From assembly GCF_001273845.1 (NCBI RefSeq), contig NZ_JHBW01000108.1, forward strand, positions 1 through 61,146: a stretch of 61,146 nucleotides of DNA, given 5' to 3'. The notes beneath the pieces are model-generated. The model did not search any database. It was not told where the DNA came from and worked only from the letters and a program-made list of their open reading frames with translations. Made by a program: the position numbers and the translations under genes. Of this stretch, positions 23,338-31,195 are shown one piece after another (position 1 is the stretch's first letter; the number at the start of each line of letters is the position of its first letter). This DNA comes from Leucobacter musarum subsp. musarum. GTDB lineage: Bacteria > Actinomycetota > Actinomycetes > Actinomycetales > Microbacteriaceae.

Positions 23338-23577
23338 ATGAGCAAGATCACCGTCACCGTCTACAGCCGCCCCGGCTGTGTGCAGTGCACCATGACGTAC
23401 CGGGAACTCGACAAGAATGGAGTCACGTATGACGTCGTTGACCTGGCAGCGGATGCGAGCGCGTACGGCGCGATCGAGCACTTGAAGTACCAGCAGGCAC
23501 CAGTCGTGTTCGTGGACGACGACACGCACTGGTCGGGGTTTCGGCCCGACAAGATCGCCGGACTCCGCGCACGATAA
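23338..23577 (+). CDS. nrdH: NrdH-type glutaredoxin-like redoxin
   Basis: 79 residues. The active site is Cys14-Val-Gln-Cys17 (RPGCVQCTMT), the CVQC form characteristic of NrdH, and 'QQAPVVFVDDDTHWSGFRPDKI' gives the cis-Pro loop and the NrdH-type C-terminus. NrdH reduces class Ib ribonucleotide reductase; a plasmid copy could raise dNTP supply during establishment. AGGAGG lies at 23326-23331. It is the first gene after structured element 2. Confidence 0.9.
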   Translation: MSKITVTVYSRPGCVQCTMTYRELDKNGVTYDVVDLAADASAYGAIEHLKYQQAPVVFVDDDTHWSGFRPDKIAGLRAR

Positions 23578-23586
23578 TCCCAGACC

Positions 23587-23895
23587 ATGTGGCACAAAGA
23601 CACCATGAACCCCGAATACCCCAGCAACCCGTTATCCGTGGACGACCTCATTGCCCGGGCTCCTGCCGAGTATGAAGAGCTTGTGGTGGATATCACGCCC
23701 TACCCTGAGCCGTTCGGAATCGACGTGCACCTGGTCGGTGGCACGATCGTGCAGATGCTCCCTGACGGCAGCCGTCGCACCATCCTCACCCCAGAAGTGG
23801 GCGTGGGTTACCGCATCCCGTGGACCCTGCGATTGCGCGCTGCACTGCTCCGCGCCTCACTTCGACGGCTCGCTCGCAAAAAGGGTCAACTGTGA
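23587..23895 (+). CDS. hypothetical protein (102 aa)
   Basis: 102 residues with an acidic N-terminal half and a basic C-terminal tail (RLRAALLRASLRRLARKKG). No family recognised. Starts at ATG 23587; ATG 23605 is an alternative. Its TGA overlaps the GTG of the nuclease gene (GTGA), so the two are coupled. It lies in the operon begun by NrdH. Confidence 0.68.
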   Translation: MWHKDTMNPEYPSNPLSVDDLIARAPAEYEELVVDITPYPEPFGIDVHLVGGTIVQMLPDGSRRTILTPEVGVGYRIPWTLRLRAALLRASLRRLARKKGQL

Positions 23896-24407
23896 CCCGG
23901 GCAGCGCTTCGAGCGATCGCGACGCTCGCACTCAGCATCGCCACCGTCACGACATTCCAGAGCTGCACGGGTACCCCCGCGCCTGCCAGCGACGCCGCAA
24001 CGGAACTCGGGGAGGTCATCGCCGTCGTCGACGGCGACACCATCGACATCCGCACCGACCAAGGGGAATCGCGTGTACGCCTCATCGGCCTCGATACGCC
24101 CGAGATCAACCGATCAGGCGGCAACGACGAATGCTACGCCCAGGAAGCCCGCACAGAACTCGACACCATGCTCTACGGCCGCACCGTCGAACTCACCACA
24201 GACCCCTCGCAGGGCGACACCGACCGATACGGACGGCTCCTGCGCCACGTCACCATCGATGGGCAGAACGCCGCGCTCACGCTCATCGAATCCGGTGCGG
24301 CACACGAGTACACCTATGACACTCCCTACCTCGGGCAAGCCGAGTACCAGGAGGCCGAAGCGGAGGCACGCACAGACGCCCTCGGGCTCTGGAGTCAGTG
24401 CTCGTAA
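23892..24407 (+). CDS. thermonuclease-family (SNase) lipoprotein
   Basis: 171 residues from the GTG at 23892. A lipoprotein signal (TRAALRA, hydrophobic core, FQSC with Cys25) precedes the nuclease domain, with 'VVDGDTIDIR' (about 45-54), 'RVRLIGLDTPE' (61-71) and 'DRYGRLLRHV', the conserved acid, arginine and glutamate residues of staphylococcal nuclease. It cleaves DNA or RNA outside the membrane. On conjugative elements such proteins may protect against phage or remove extracellular DNA; the exact role here is inferred. Confidence 0.85.
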   Translation: MTRAALRAIATLALSIATVTTFQSCTGTPAPASDAATELGEVIAVVDGDTIDIRTDQGESRVRLIGLDTPEINRSGGNDECYAQEARTELDTMLYGRTVELTTDPSQGDTDRYGRLLRHVTIDGQNAALTLIESGAAHEYTYDTPYLGQAEYQEAEAEARTDALGLWSQCS

Positions 24408-24439
24408 CCAGAACTCACCAGAACGGAATTGAAGTGACA

Positions 24440-24679
24440 ATGATTTCTACCCTGAACGGGACCGACATCACATTGGTGGTCCTCGCGGTTTCGGCCCTCG
24501 TTGGCGGGGTGACTCTCGTTATCGGCGTCATGACGCCTGGCCAGAGCGGGACGAATCTTCAAGCAGCCGGATGGGTTCTCGCATTAGCGGCCCTTGCAGT
24601 TCTCGCATTGGTCATCATCGTTCAGGCACTCATCCCTGATCCCGTCGCGGTGAAAGTCCCATCGGCATTGCCAATTTAA
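24440..24679 (+). CDS. small membrane protein, two helices
   Basis: 79 residues starting MISTLNGTDITL. Two transmembrane helices (about 8-30 and 42-66) with a short loop. The start at 24440 is preferred over 24398; a GTG at 24434 with a weak GGAA site is possible. No family recognised. First of three adjacent small membrane proteins. Confidence 0.6.
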   Translation: MISTLNGTDITLVVLAVSALVGGVTLVIGVMTPGQSGTNLQAAGWVLALAALAVLALVIIVQALIPDPVAVKVPSALPI

Positions 24680-24735
24680 GGTGACCGCGCCGAACGAGCG
24701 CTCACTCACCAAATCAAGAATGAAGGAGAATTTTC

Positions 24736-24954
24736 ATGTGGTCTTACGGTACGGGCCTACTGGTCGGCACGATTGTGCTCGTTGTCGGCATCTTCATAAT
24801 TTATGTCTGCTTGTCAGCGACGTGTCGAGATGACGAAGTGAAAGAGATCTTCGCGGAACTAATGCCCGGAGTGCTCATAGTTTCGATTGTTTTGTTCGTA
24901 CTCTGGAGCCTCCTGAGTGCCCTTGTGTTTGTGAGCACGATGCCACTGTTCTGA
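24736..24954 (+). CDS. small membrane protein, two helices
   Basis: 72 residues, two hydrophobic helices (about 5-28 and 44-70) joined by an acidic loop with Cys-Arg-Asp-Asp. GAAGGAG lies 7 nt before the ATG, so the gene is likely real. Function unknown; possibly surface exclusion or envelope stress. Confidence 0.68.
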   Translation: MWSYGTGLLVGTIVLVVGIFIIYVCLSATCRDDEVKEIFAELMPGVLIVSIVLFVLWSLLSALVFVSTMPLF

Positions 24955-25009
24955 CCCGACGGGGTGCTTCCCTCAATATCTGCAAGACCGCACACACAAA
25001 GGATTCGAA

Positions 25010-25435
25010 ATGACGTTCACGACCATCAGCGGGTTGATCCTCATCGCCTGCATGACGCCGGCAATCGTCTCAATCATGAGAATGCGAAGGCTGCCTGGAC
25101 GGGTTCCACAATGGACTATTTACCTCGCCATGTCAGGCGCGATCATTGTGACCGGGATCGGAGCAGTACAAGGCGTGCTGGAAGGCAACTATTGGCTCCT
25201 GCTCCCGTGGGTCTTCCTGGTAGCGCTCGCAATCACCTGCTTTAGCGTCTTGCGCATTCTCCGTACTGCCACGCTCGATGAAGCCACTGCGGATGAGGCT
25301 GCTGCGGTTGCCCGTACGAGGCTAATCATGATCCACCTGCGTCTGATGCTCTCGTTTGGTGTTTCGGCGGCCGCGAGTGGATTGGTCTTCCTGGTGGTAA
25401 TCCCCATGCTCGAGGCCCAAGTCGCGCTTCACTAG
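25010..25435 (+). CDS. four-helix membrane protein
   Basis: 141 residues with about four transmembrane helices (about 5-22, 38-56, 60-84, 110-135) and a short acidic cytoplasmic loop (EATADEAAA). AAAGGA lies upstream of ATG at 25010. No family recognised. Last of the small membrane group before the toxin-antitoxin pair. Confidence 0.68.
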   Translation: MTFTTISGLILIACMTPAIVSIMRMRRLPGRVPQWTIYLAMSGAIIVTGIGAVQGVLEGNYWLLLPWVFLVALAITCFSVLRILRTATLDEATADEAAAVARTRLIMIHLRLMLSFGVSAAASGLVFLVVIPMLEAQVALH

Positions 25436-25443
25436 AAACTATG

Positions 25444-25480
25444 TGTGTACACAGTTTGCAAAGCTGCTACCATTGACACA
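25444..25480 (+). promoter_or_regulatory. leaderless promoter with operator of relBE
   Basis: TGTACA (25446-25451) and TACCAT (25468-25473) are 16 bp apart, and the ATG follows the -10 box by 6 nt, so the mRNA is probably leaderless. The palindrome TGTGTACACA (25444-25453) covers the -35 and is a likely binding site for the antitoxin complex. Confidence 0.6.
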
Positions 25481-25743
25481 TGGCTACCGTATCGAATGAA
25501 GTGTCCACGCGAGAACTGCGCAACCAGCTCTCCGACGTCCTCGGACGCGCAATGTACGCGGGGGAGCGTATCGGCGTGACCCGAAACGGGAAACTCGCTG
25601 CCGTGGTGGTCAGCGTGGCAGATCTCGAAGCGCTCGAAGCGTTCGAGATGGCACAGGACGTCGCCGCATACCGTGACGCAAAGGCAGAGGATGATGGCGA
25701 GCGCGTATCGCTGAGTGAGCTGCGCGCTGAGCTCGCGTCGTGA
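25480..25743 (+). CDS. Phd/YefM-type antitoxin
   Basis: 87 residues. The N-terminus 'STRELRNQLSDVLGRAMYAGERIGVTRNGKLAAVVVSVADLEAL' is the Phd/YefM DNA-binding fold; the acidic C-terminus (EDDGERVSLSELRAEL) would wrap the toxin. It overlaps the toxin gene by 4 nt and should repress the pair together with the toxin. Plasmid stabilisation by post-segregational killing is the usual role. Confidence 0.88.
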   Translation: MATVSNEVSTRELRNQLSDVLGRAMYAGERIGVTRNGKLAAVVVSVADLEALEAFEMAQDVAAYRDAKAEDDGERVSLSELRAELAS

Positions 25744-26000
25744 CCTACCGCGTCGAATTCACCACGGCCGCAGCCAGGCAGATCAAGAAGCTCCCCAAGC
25801 CGGCGCGAGACCGCATCCTGGAAGCCATCACCGGCCTGGGCGCAGACCCCCGGCCGCACGGCGTCAAGAAACTCACGGGTGAGCAGACAGCCTGGCGGAT
25901 CCGTATCGGCGAGTACCGCGTGATCTACGACGTCTACGACACCGAGCTCATCGTCACCGTCGTGCGAGCCGGACACCGCCGCGACATCTACGAACGCTGA
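25740..26000 (+). CDS. RelE/ParE-superfamily toxin
   Basis: 86 residues starting GTG at 25740. 'VEFTTAAARQIKKLPKPARDRILEAI', 'LTGEQTAWRIRIGEYRVIYDV' and 'VVRAGHRRDIY' are the RelE fold with basic residues expected for mRNA cleavage at the ribosome and a terminal Tyr. Translationally coupled to the antitoxin. Confidence 0.9.
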   Translation: MTYRVEFTTAAARQIKKLPKPARDRILEAITGLGADPRPHGVKKLTGEQTAWRIRIGEYRVIYDVYDTELIVTVVRAGHRRDIYER

Positions 26001-26027
26001 ATAGCAACGAACGAGGACAACGAGAAC

Positions 26028-26408
26028 ATGACTGAAAACGTGAGCCAGGATCACCAGGGCATGGTGGAGCGAATCGAAGACGAGCTGCGTGCCACTTTCG
26101 ACCGTGAACCGTTCGCCGACGAGATCGCGGAACGGTACATCGCGGAACGGCTCGCCGCCGTTGGTGGTGAAGATGCCTTGCGGGTTGCGTCGGAGGTGAT
26201 GGCGATGGTCGAGCGGCTGGACATCTCTGACCTCGTGGCGCGGATGGACCACGATTCGTCTGGTAATCCGATAGTGAATACGCCTGAACAGCGCCGTGCG
26301 CAGGCGGTCTGGTCGGTGGGAAATGAGCTTACGCAGCGGGCCGCAACCTGGCAGCGGATCTTCGCGCGAGCGGTGTCGACAAGTTCACGACCAACAAATG
26401 AGTCGTAG
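26028..26408 (+). CDS. hypothetical helical protein
   Basis: 126 residues, acidic and helical, no membrane segment, no recognised family. Repeats of Glu/Ala/Arg suggest coiled coil or helical bundle. GAGGAC lies upstream of ATG. A terminator starts inside its stop codon, so it ends the small operon or is monocistronic. Confidence 0.65.
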   Translation: MTENVSQDHQGMVERIEDELRATFDREPFADEIAERYIAERLAAVGGEDALRVASEVMAMVERLDISDLVARMDHDSSGNPIVNTPEQRRAQAVWSVGNELTQRAATWQRIFARAVSTSSRPTNES

Positions 26409-26426
26409 CGATTTCGCTACATTTTT
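26405..26426 (+). terminator. intrinsic terminator, overlapping the next promoter
   Basis: GTAGCG-ATTT-CGCTAC (26405-26420) is followed by ATTTTT. TACATT directly in front of the ATG at 26430 could also be a -10 box for a leaderless transcript, so this site may both stop and start transcription. Confidence 0.68.
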
Positions 26427-26429
26427 CTC

Positions 26430-27179
26430 ATGAGGTTCGCTATCGCAGATCCGCCGTACTTGGGTCGGGCGAGACGTTGGTATGGAGATGGCCGGGGGCA
26501 TTCAGGAGGGCTTGGCCGCGCCGATGAGCATCCCAACGCGTCAGTGTGGGATGAGCCCGAAACGCACGAGCAGCTCGTCAGTCGGTTGGAATCTGAATAT
26601 GACGGCTGGGCTATTGCGATGGCGCCAGACTCTCTCGGCACTTACCTGCGCGTGGCTACAAGCGCTGCACAGGTGGCAAGTTGGACTCGCGGGAATGCAA
26701 TCCCGTCGGGATCTCGCGTTCGATCACTCTGGGAGCCCGTGCTCGTGCGCGTGCCCGATGAGCGACGAGCTCATGGGTCCGGGCCGATGGTGGATAACGT
26801 GCTCACGGCAGGCATCACCCCTGGAGGGTTCTCGGGACGGAAGCCTGAAGCCTGGACGCATTGGGTGCTGACGATGCTCGGCTACGACCCCGCCGTCGAC
26901 GACCTGACCGACATCTTTCCTGGGAGCGGTGCCGTAACTGCTGCGGCCGCGACGTACGTTGTCCCTGAGGGTGCTGGGCGGCGGCGCATCGCGCCACCAA
27001 TGCAGGCTCAGCAGGTCCGTCGCACCGCACGGGCAAGCTCTGCCCGCAAGTCCGCGGTCATCGCTGCACTTCGTGCCGGTGGATCCGTGCGATCCGTTGC
27101 ATCTGACGCGCGCCTATCCACGAACACGGTTCAGCGGTGGAAACGTGAGGCCGGCCTCAGTCCGCTGGATGTCTCGTAA
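26430..27179 (+). CDS. orphan DNA methyltransferase with C-terminal HTH
   Basis: 249 residues. The catalytic DPPY (residues 7-10) is at the very start and the SAM motif 'DIFPGSGAV' (about 163-171) lies C-terminal, the order of beta-class amino-methyltransferases. 'WTHWVLTMLGYDP' precedes it, as in phage and plasmid DNA methylases. A basic C-terminus (about 205-245) has an HTH ('SVRSVASDARLSTNTVQRWKREAG'). No restriction endonuclease lies beside it, so it could modify plasmid DNA for self-protection. Possibly leaderless. Confidence 0.8.
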   Translation: MRFAIADPPYLGRARRWYGDGRGHSGGLGRADEHPNASVWDEPETHEQLVSRLESEYDGWAIAMAPDSLGTYLRVATSAAQVASWTRGNAIPSGSRVRSLWEPVLVRVPDERRAHGSGPMVDNVLTAGITPGGFSGRKPEAWTHWVLTMLGYDPAVDDLTDIFPGSGAVTAAAATYVVPEGAGRRRIAPPMQAQQVRRTARASSARKSAVIAALRAGGSVRSVASDARLSTNTVQRWKREAGLSPLDVS

Positions 27180-27244
27180 GAGAGGTGACCCGGCAGTTGG
27201 GTCGGACGAATGATGACCAAATCTGATTCAAAGGGGGCACTGCC

Positions 27245-27724
27245 TTGGGGATCTATCCTTTCCGTGGTTGGTGGGCAGAAGATCACCGCATAGCGGGGCG
27301 ACCACTCTCGATTCTTCTGTACGCGATTTCACGCGAATCTGGCGAAGAGATCACCCAGTCCAAAGCGCGGGCCGAATTGGGCATCGGCGAGAGAGCATGG
27401 GTCTCAGCGAAGCAAAAGCTTGCCGAAGCGGGATTCCTGGTCGAGGTGTGGGACCGATACCCCAAGCGAGATAGGCGTCGCAGGATGGACCCTGACGCGC
27501 GACCCCTACAGAAGCGGTTCCGGCTTTTTCTTCGTGATGCGCCACCCGGCACTTACTATTCGCAAGAGAACACGCGATTTCAGCTCGACGTGGCGACTGA
27601 AGATCTCACTCCTGAAGAGTGGCCCAAGGGTCTGCTTGTTCCGGGGAGCTGGCAGAACCAGAGCTCGATCTACCTCGATGAGCCCTCATGGCGAGAATTC
27701 AAGGGATTCGGCAGTGCGTCGTAA
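27245..27724 (+). CDS. winged-helix protein, short paralogue of the 12.2-13.3 kb initiator-like protein
   Basis: 159 residues. 'GWWAEDHRIAGRPLSILLYAISRE', 'TQSKARAELGIGERAWVSAKQKLAEAGFLVEVWDRYP' and 'LQKRFRLFLRD' match in order the N-terminal domain of the protein at 12183-13265. It lacks the long C-terminal domains. TTG at 27245 has AAGGGGG about 8 nt upstream. It could compete for the same DNA sites or act as a regulator. It overlaps the next gene by 11 nt. Confidence 0.75.
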   Translation: MGIYPFRGWWAEDHRIAGRPLSILLYAISRESGEEITQSKARAELGIGERAWVSAKQKLAEAGFLVEVWDRYPKRDRRRRMDPDARPLQKRFRLFLRDAPPGTYYSQENTRFQLDVATEDLTPEEWPKGLLVPGSWQNQSSIYLDEPSWREFKGFGSAS

Positions 27725-27944
27725 CGGATCGCCAGCGGAGCTGGTCAAGCGGCGCCGCGTGATGCAGGAAGCGATTCATAGCATGGAGATGGCCGGCGCA
27801 TTAGTCGATGCCGAGACTCGGGATGACGCTGAGCTGTACGTCCAGGGCAAAATCAGTTCGACCGAACTCGTGGAGCGAACCCGAGCGCGCTTCGGGCTTG
27901 CGGCATCACATGGCGAGCACGATCACCGTGGCGTAGTCGAGTGA
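27714..27944 (+). CDS. VbhA-like small antitoxin (no Fic toxin seen)
   Basis: 76 residues from GTG at 27714. 'MQEAIHSMEMAGALVDAETRDDAELYVQGKISSTELVERTRAR' resembles VbhA-type antitoxins, which block Fic toxins by an inhibitory helix, but the usual Glu of the [S/T]xxxE[G/N] motif is Ala here, so inhibition may differ. No Fic gene lies in the window; the protein may guard against toxins from elsewhere. It overlaps the preceding gene by 11 nt. Confidence 0.6.
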   Translation: MRRNGSPAELVKRRRVMQEAIHSMEMAGALVDAETRDDAELYVQGKISSTELVERTRARFGLAASHGEHDHRGVVE

Positions 27945-27954
27945 TTCTTAAGCG

Positions 27955-28527
27955 TTAGGGTTCGTCGGACTGTGACTCTGTCAGGGTTTTGTGGACGACG
28001 CCGATGGATACCCCGATGCCGGTGGCAATCGTTCGGATCGATTCACCGCGCGCACGTCGGGCGTGAATCGCTGCGCGTTTGTCGTCGTCGATGACGGTCG
28101 GACGCCCACCAACGCGCCCAGCGCGGCGCGCGGCTTCGAGTCCGTTGCGTGTCTTTGCCACGATGTCGCGGCGCCGGTCTTCGGCGAGGGCAAGGGCGAG
28201 GTCCAATATGAGCGACCGTTCAGCGTGCTCGCCGGCGGCGATCCCCTCGAGCACCTTCACCGCGACCCCACGAGTGAAGAGGTCATTGAGGACGATGAGC
28301 CCCTCGAGCAGGTTGCGGCCCAGGCGGTCGACTTCTTGCACGCACAGCATGTCTTCCCCAGTGCGAAGCTCGTTGAGCGCTGCCTGGAGCTCGGGGCGGT
28401 CGACGGTGGCGAGCTTGCCGGATACCTTTTCTTCGAACACACGCCAGCAGATCGGGTCGAGTGCGTCGTGCTGTCTGCGAGTGTTCTGCTTGTCGGTCGA
28501 GACTCGGACCAAGCCGATGAGCGCCAT
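27955..28527 (-). CDS. serine resolvase/invertase
   Basis: 190 residues. Catalytic Ser10 in 'LVRVSTDKQ', then 'RPELQAALNELRTGEDMLCVQEVDRLGRNLLEGL' and 'VGGRPTVIDDDKRAAIHARRARGESIRTIATGIGVSIGVVHKTL' for the C-terminal helix-turn-helix. This is the small Tn3-resolvase/invertase type. It likely resolves plasmid dimers at the site upstream of its own start. Confidence 0.9.
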   Translation of the reverse strand: MALIGLVRVSTDKQNTRRQHDALDPICWRVFEEKVSGKLATVDRPELQAALNELRTGEDMLCVQEVDRLGRNLLEGLIVLNDLFTRGVAVKVLEGIAAGEHAERSLILDLALALAEDRRRDIVAKTRNGLEAARRAGRVGGRPTVIDDDKRAAIHARRARGESIRTIATGIGVSIGVVHKTLTESQSDEP

Positions 28528-28542
28528 CTGTACATTCCTTTG

Positions 28543-28673
28543 TTCGCAAAACGTGCTTATCGCAGTATGTGAATAATATCAGTAAATGAACGGGATGATG
28601 AACGCTCCGTGGGGGAATATGCGCTGGAATTGCACTTGCTGGCGGGGTGTTCATGAAACGACCGTTATGTGAA
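28543..28673. promoter_or_regulatory. resolvase recombination site (res-like)
   Basis: Two imperfect inverted units share TTC(G/A)..AAACG at the left and TTAT...ATGTGAA at the right: 28543-28573 and 28650-28673. They lie in the non-coding gap (28528-28740) just upstream of the resolvase, where res sub-sites are expected. AT content is high. Confidence 0.5.
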
Positions 28674-28740
28674 CGCGTGATCAGTCGCCCCCGACGTGGA
28701 ATGATCGGTCGCCGACTGCACCTCACAGGTAAGGTGAATT

Positions 28741-29409
28741 GTGCCGTTCGACCACAAAGACCAGAGACTGGCAAGGCTGTACGACCGTGAGCCGTCGCGA
28801 GTCGCATATGTAGATGAAGCCTTCAGAATGGATGGCCGTGGCGATCCGTTTTATATCTTCGGTGCCGTTGTTGTTGATTTTGATGCCCTTGATGATTTGC
28901 GTGACGACCTGCTCGACATTGTCGAGGGCGACTACTGGCATACGACTAAAGCGTTCAATGACGAACCCACGAAGCAGAAGCTGCGCGAGCTCACGCAGTA
29001 TCTAGCTGACGAGGGGTCAATTTCGCTGTGCACGATCGACACAGATCCGACTCACTTCGGGGACAAAGCCGATGTTCGAGCGTACTCATTCTTCTCACTC
29101 GCTCGAGTTGTGGCAGAGCAATACGGTGCAGAGCTTCTTGTTTATGAGCGCCGGCGAGAGGGTGAAGAGGAAGACGCCGATCATAGGTCAGAGCGACAGA
29201 TCAATGCGGCCGAACAGACGCGAGATCTTCGTTTGCATGCGGGAACGCCGTGGAGTGAACCGTTGCTATGGGTGCCTGACATTATCGCTTCAACGCTGCG
29301 CCGGAGTCTCGCGTTTCAGGATGACGAGTGGTTCGAGCCGCTCCGAGAAAAGACAACGATCTATCGTGCTGGAAGCTTTGAGACAGTGCGACTTGTGGCC
29401 CAAAAATGA
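28741..29409 (+). CDS. DUF3800-like protein
   Basis: 222 residues. 'AYVDEAFRMDGRGDPFYIFGAVVV' parallels the 'DESG...y.l.gv' start of DUF3800 proteins (Asp25 and Glu26 visible), and 'WVPDIIASTLRRSL' with a lysine-rich C-terminus fits the second half. The family is thought to be nuclease-like, from conserved acidic residues, but function is unproven. GTG at 28741 with AAGGTGA upstream. GC is lower than in neighbours. A stem-loop lies after the stop (about 29414-29442). Confidence 0.7.
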   Translation: MPFDHKDQRLARLYDREPSRVAYVDEAFRMDGRGDPFYIFGAVVVDFDALDDLRDDLLDIVEGDYWHTTKAFNDEPTKQKLRELTQYLADEGSISLCTIDTDPTHFGDKADVRAYSFFSLARVVAEQYGAELLVYERRREGEEEDADHRSERQINAAEQTRDLRLHAGTPWSEPLLWVPDIIASTLRRSLAFQDDEWFEPLREKTTIYRAGSFETVRLVAQK

Positions 29410-29801
29410 AACAACCCCCGAGGGCCGCAGCAAAACTCAGGGGGTCCGACTGACTGGAGGGGATGTACCCGACGCGCCAGTCGTTGTTTCAATCAATATT
29501 GTAGGCGCAATGTATGGCGGAGTCAACGCACTTAGGAGTGCACGATCGATAGCGACGGCGCTGCGCGCCTTTTCAAACAGCAGGGCTGGGTGACGTCGGA
29601 GCAGCCATCCGCGTTACTCCAGGTCGGGGAGAGTGCCCGGCCCGTCATTTTCGGCGAGATGGGGTGCGCCAGGCAGGACTTCTAGAGGGCAGGACCGGGG
29701 TTTCGTGCGTGCATGCGTGCGGGGAGTTCGGTTCGGGTTCCTCGAGCTCTGGAGCATCTGCGCCGCAGATCGGTGAGAGGGACCGTGACTCGGAGGTCAT
29801 C
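29410..29801. other. intergenic region with a terminator-like hairpin, otherwise featureless
   Basis: CCCCCGAG near 29416 can pair with CTCAGGGGG near 29433, giving a probable terminator for the DUF3800-like gene. The rest contains no convincing gene; the plus frame open from 29664 belongs to the downstream gene but lacks a good start there. Confidence 0.55.
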
Positions 29802-30452
29802 TTGCCCACACCACTGAACCCCTACGACACCGGCTACCGCCTGGAACCAAAACCGTGGCCGGTCGGATCAGACATCCCCGCCGATGACTTCGGTCGCGTC
29901 GACTTCGAGAACGACGAGGGCGCCACGGTGTTCACCGTGCGGATCCAGAAGACCGAGGCCGGCTACATCGCCCGTATCGACGAGCACAGCGACGTCCAGC
30001 TCACCATCGAAACCTCGGCCCAACGCCAGGATCGAGAGGAAGCGATGCAGTTCCTCGATCAGCAGCTCAACGCGATCTCGCAGAAGTACTTCGACAGCCC
30101 GCTCGAGTACGAAGACCCTGACGCGTTCGGTGCGGGCAATTTCGTCATCTACAACGAGGGCGGCGATCGCCGGATCTCAATCGAAGAGCAGTTTGTCGGT
30201 ACCGACTCATCCGACATCGAGCGCCTCCCCGACAGTTGGGAACTCACCATCGGAACCCACGACCGCCGCGAGGGCTGGAAGTGGGGAGAGATGAGGGAGT
30301 ACGGGCCGGGCGAGGTGCAGCAGCTCGTCGACCGCGTGGACTCGTGGGCGCAAGACCAGGTGCGGGAACAGAACACCCGTGCGGCACTGCACGCTCAGAA
30401 CCGGCAGCAGATGCATCAGATGCAGCCGCCGGCGCCGGGGATCACGATGTAG
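29802..30452 (+). CDS. hypothetical soluble protein
   Basis: 216 residues from TTG at 29802, chosen because GGAGG lies 5 nt upstream. N-terminal half has beta-strand pattern (ATVFTVRIQKTEAGYIARIDEHSDVQLTIE); C-terminal half is Gln-rich and helical. No family recognised. A hairpin directly follows its stop. Confidence 0.7.
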   Translation: MPTPLNPYDTGYRLEPKPWPVGSDIPADDFGRVDFENDEGATVFTVRIQKTEAGYIARIDEHSDVQLTIETSAQRQDREEAMQFLDQQLNAISQKYFDSPLEYEDPDAFGAGNFVIYNEGGDRRISIEEQFVGTDSSDIERLPDSWELTIGTHDRREGWKWGEMREYGPGEVQQLVDRVDSWAQDQVREQNTRAALHAQNRQQMHQMQPPAPGITM

Positions 30453-30473
30453 TAGCCCGGGGGAACGGTCTGC

Positions 30474-30507
30474 AGGGTGGGTGCAAGCACGAGCTCGCAC
30501 CCACCCT
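30474..30507 (+). terminator. hairpin, first of a duplicated pair
   Basis: AGGGTGGGTGC (30474-30484) pairs perfectly with GCACCCACCCT (30497-30507). A nearly identical 34-bp hairpin recurs at 30938-30973, so the element has been copied to end two successive genes. Confidence 0.75.
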
Positions 30508-30570
30508 CTCGCCATCGCCCCTCACCACGCAGCTTCACGAATCACCCACAGAGTAAGGTCACCACTCCTC

Positions 30571-30927
30571 ATGAATATGCCACCCCCAGACACCACGAAC
30601 GCGCCTCCGAAAGGTGCGAATGGAGACCTTGTATGGTTCTGGGGACTCACGATCCCGCTCGTCGCCGTCGTGCTCGTCACCTCATTCATTGGCCGGTTCG
30701 CGGGCTACGGGCTCCTCGAGTCCACCATCCCCTCTCAGCTCGCAGAAGCTCTGATGTGGATGCTGGTCTACGGTCCATTCCTCATCGCGGCCGTCGTGCT
30801 CATTGGTGGTGCGATGCTGCGCGAACACCGGGGCATCCAAATCTGGTACTTCCCACTCCTTGCGATCGCGCTCGTCCTGGCCGCCTGGGTAGGTGGGTAC
30901 GCCGTCATCTTCGCGTATCGCAACTGA
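30571..30927 (+). CDS. three-helix membrane protein
   Basis: 118 residues from ATG 30571. About three transmembrane helices (about 22-44, 56-82, 92-114). No family recognised. The ribosome site is weak; ATG 30577 is possible. Flanked by the paired hairpins. Confidence 0.65.
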   Translation: MNMPPPDTTNAPPKGANGDLVWFWGLTIPLVAVVLVTSFIGRFAGYGLLESTIPSQLAEALMWMLVYGPFLIAAVVLIGGAMLREHRGIQIWYFPLLAIALVLAAWVGGYAVIFAYRN

Positions 30928-30937
30928 ACACAGCGAC

Positions 30938-30973
30938 AAGGGTGGGTGTGAGCATGAGCTCGCACCCACCCTT
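30938..30973 (+). terminator. hairpin, second of the duplicated pair
   Basis: AAGGGTGGGTGT (30938-30949) pairs with GCACCCACCCTT (30962-30973) with one G-T at the loop side; TTTCG follows. Very similar to the hairpin at 30474-30507. Confidence 0.78.
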
Positions 30974-30999
30974 TCGTGTACCCGACGTATCCTGGCTTC

Positions 31000-31188
31000 A
31001 TGCGAGCAGCCGCCATGATCTACCGAGACGCCGGCGCCGTACCCGACGATGAGAAACACCTCCGCCTCCACGGGCAGTACGAGAGCGAAATCATCGAGGG
31101 CCCCGACCGTGCAACGTGGGTCGAAGCGAAAGCGGCGTGCGAGATCCCCGAGGGTGCGATGCTGCTGAGCTGGGACCGGATCGAGTAA
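31000..31188 (+). CDS. small hypothetical protein (62 aa)
   Basis: 62 residues from ATG 31000 (MRAAAMIYRDAG). Mixed alpha/beta composition with 'LHGQYESEIIEGPDRATWVEAKAACEIPEGAMLLSWDRIE', which looks globular. No family recognised. It directly precedes structured element 3. Confidence 0.6.
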   Translation: MRAAAMIYRDAGAVPDDEKHLRLHGQYESEIIEGPDRATWVEAKAACEIPEGAMLLSWDRIE

Positions 31189-31195
31189 CCCGTGC

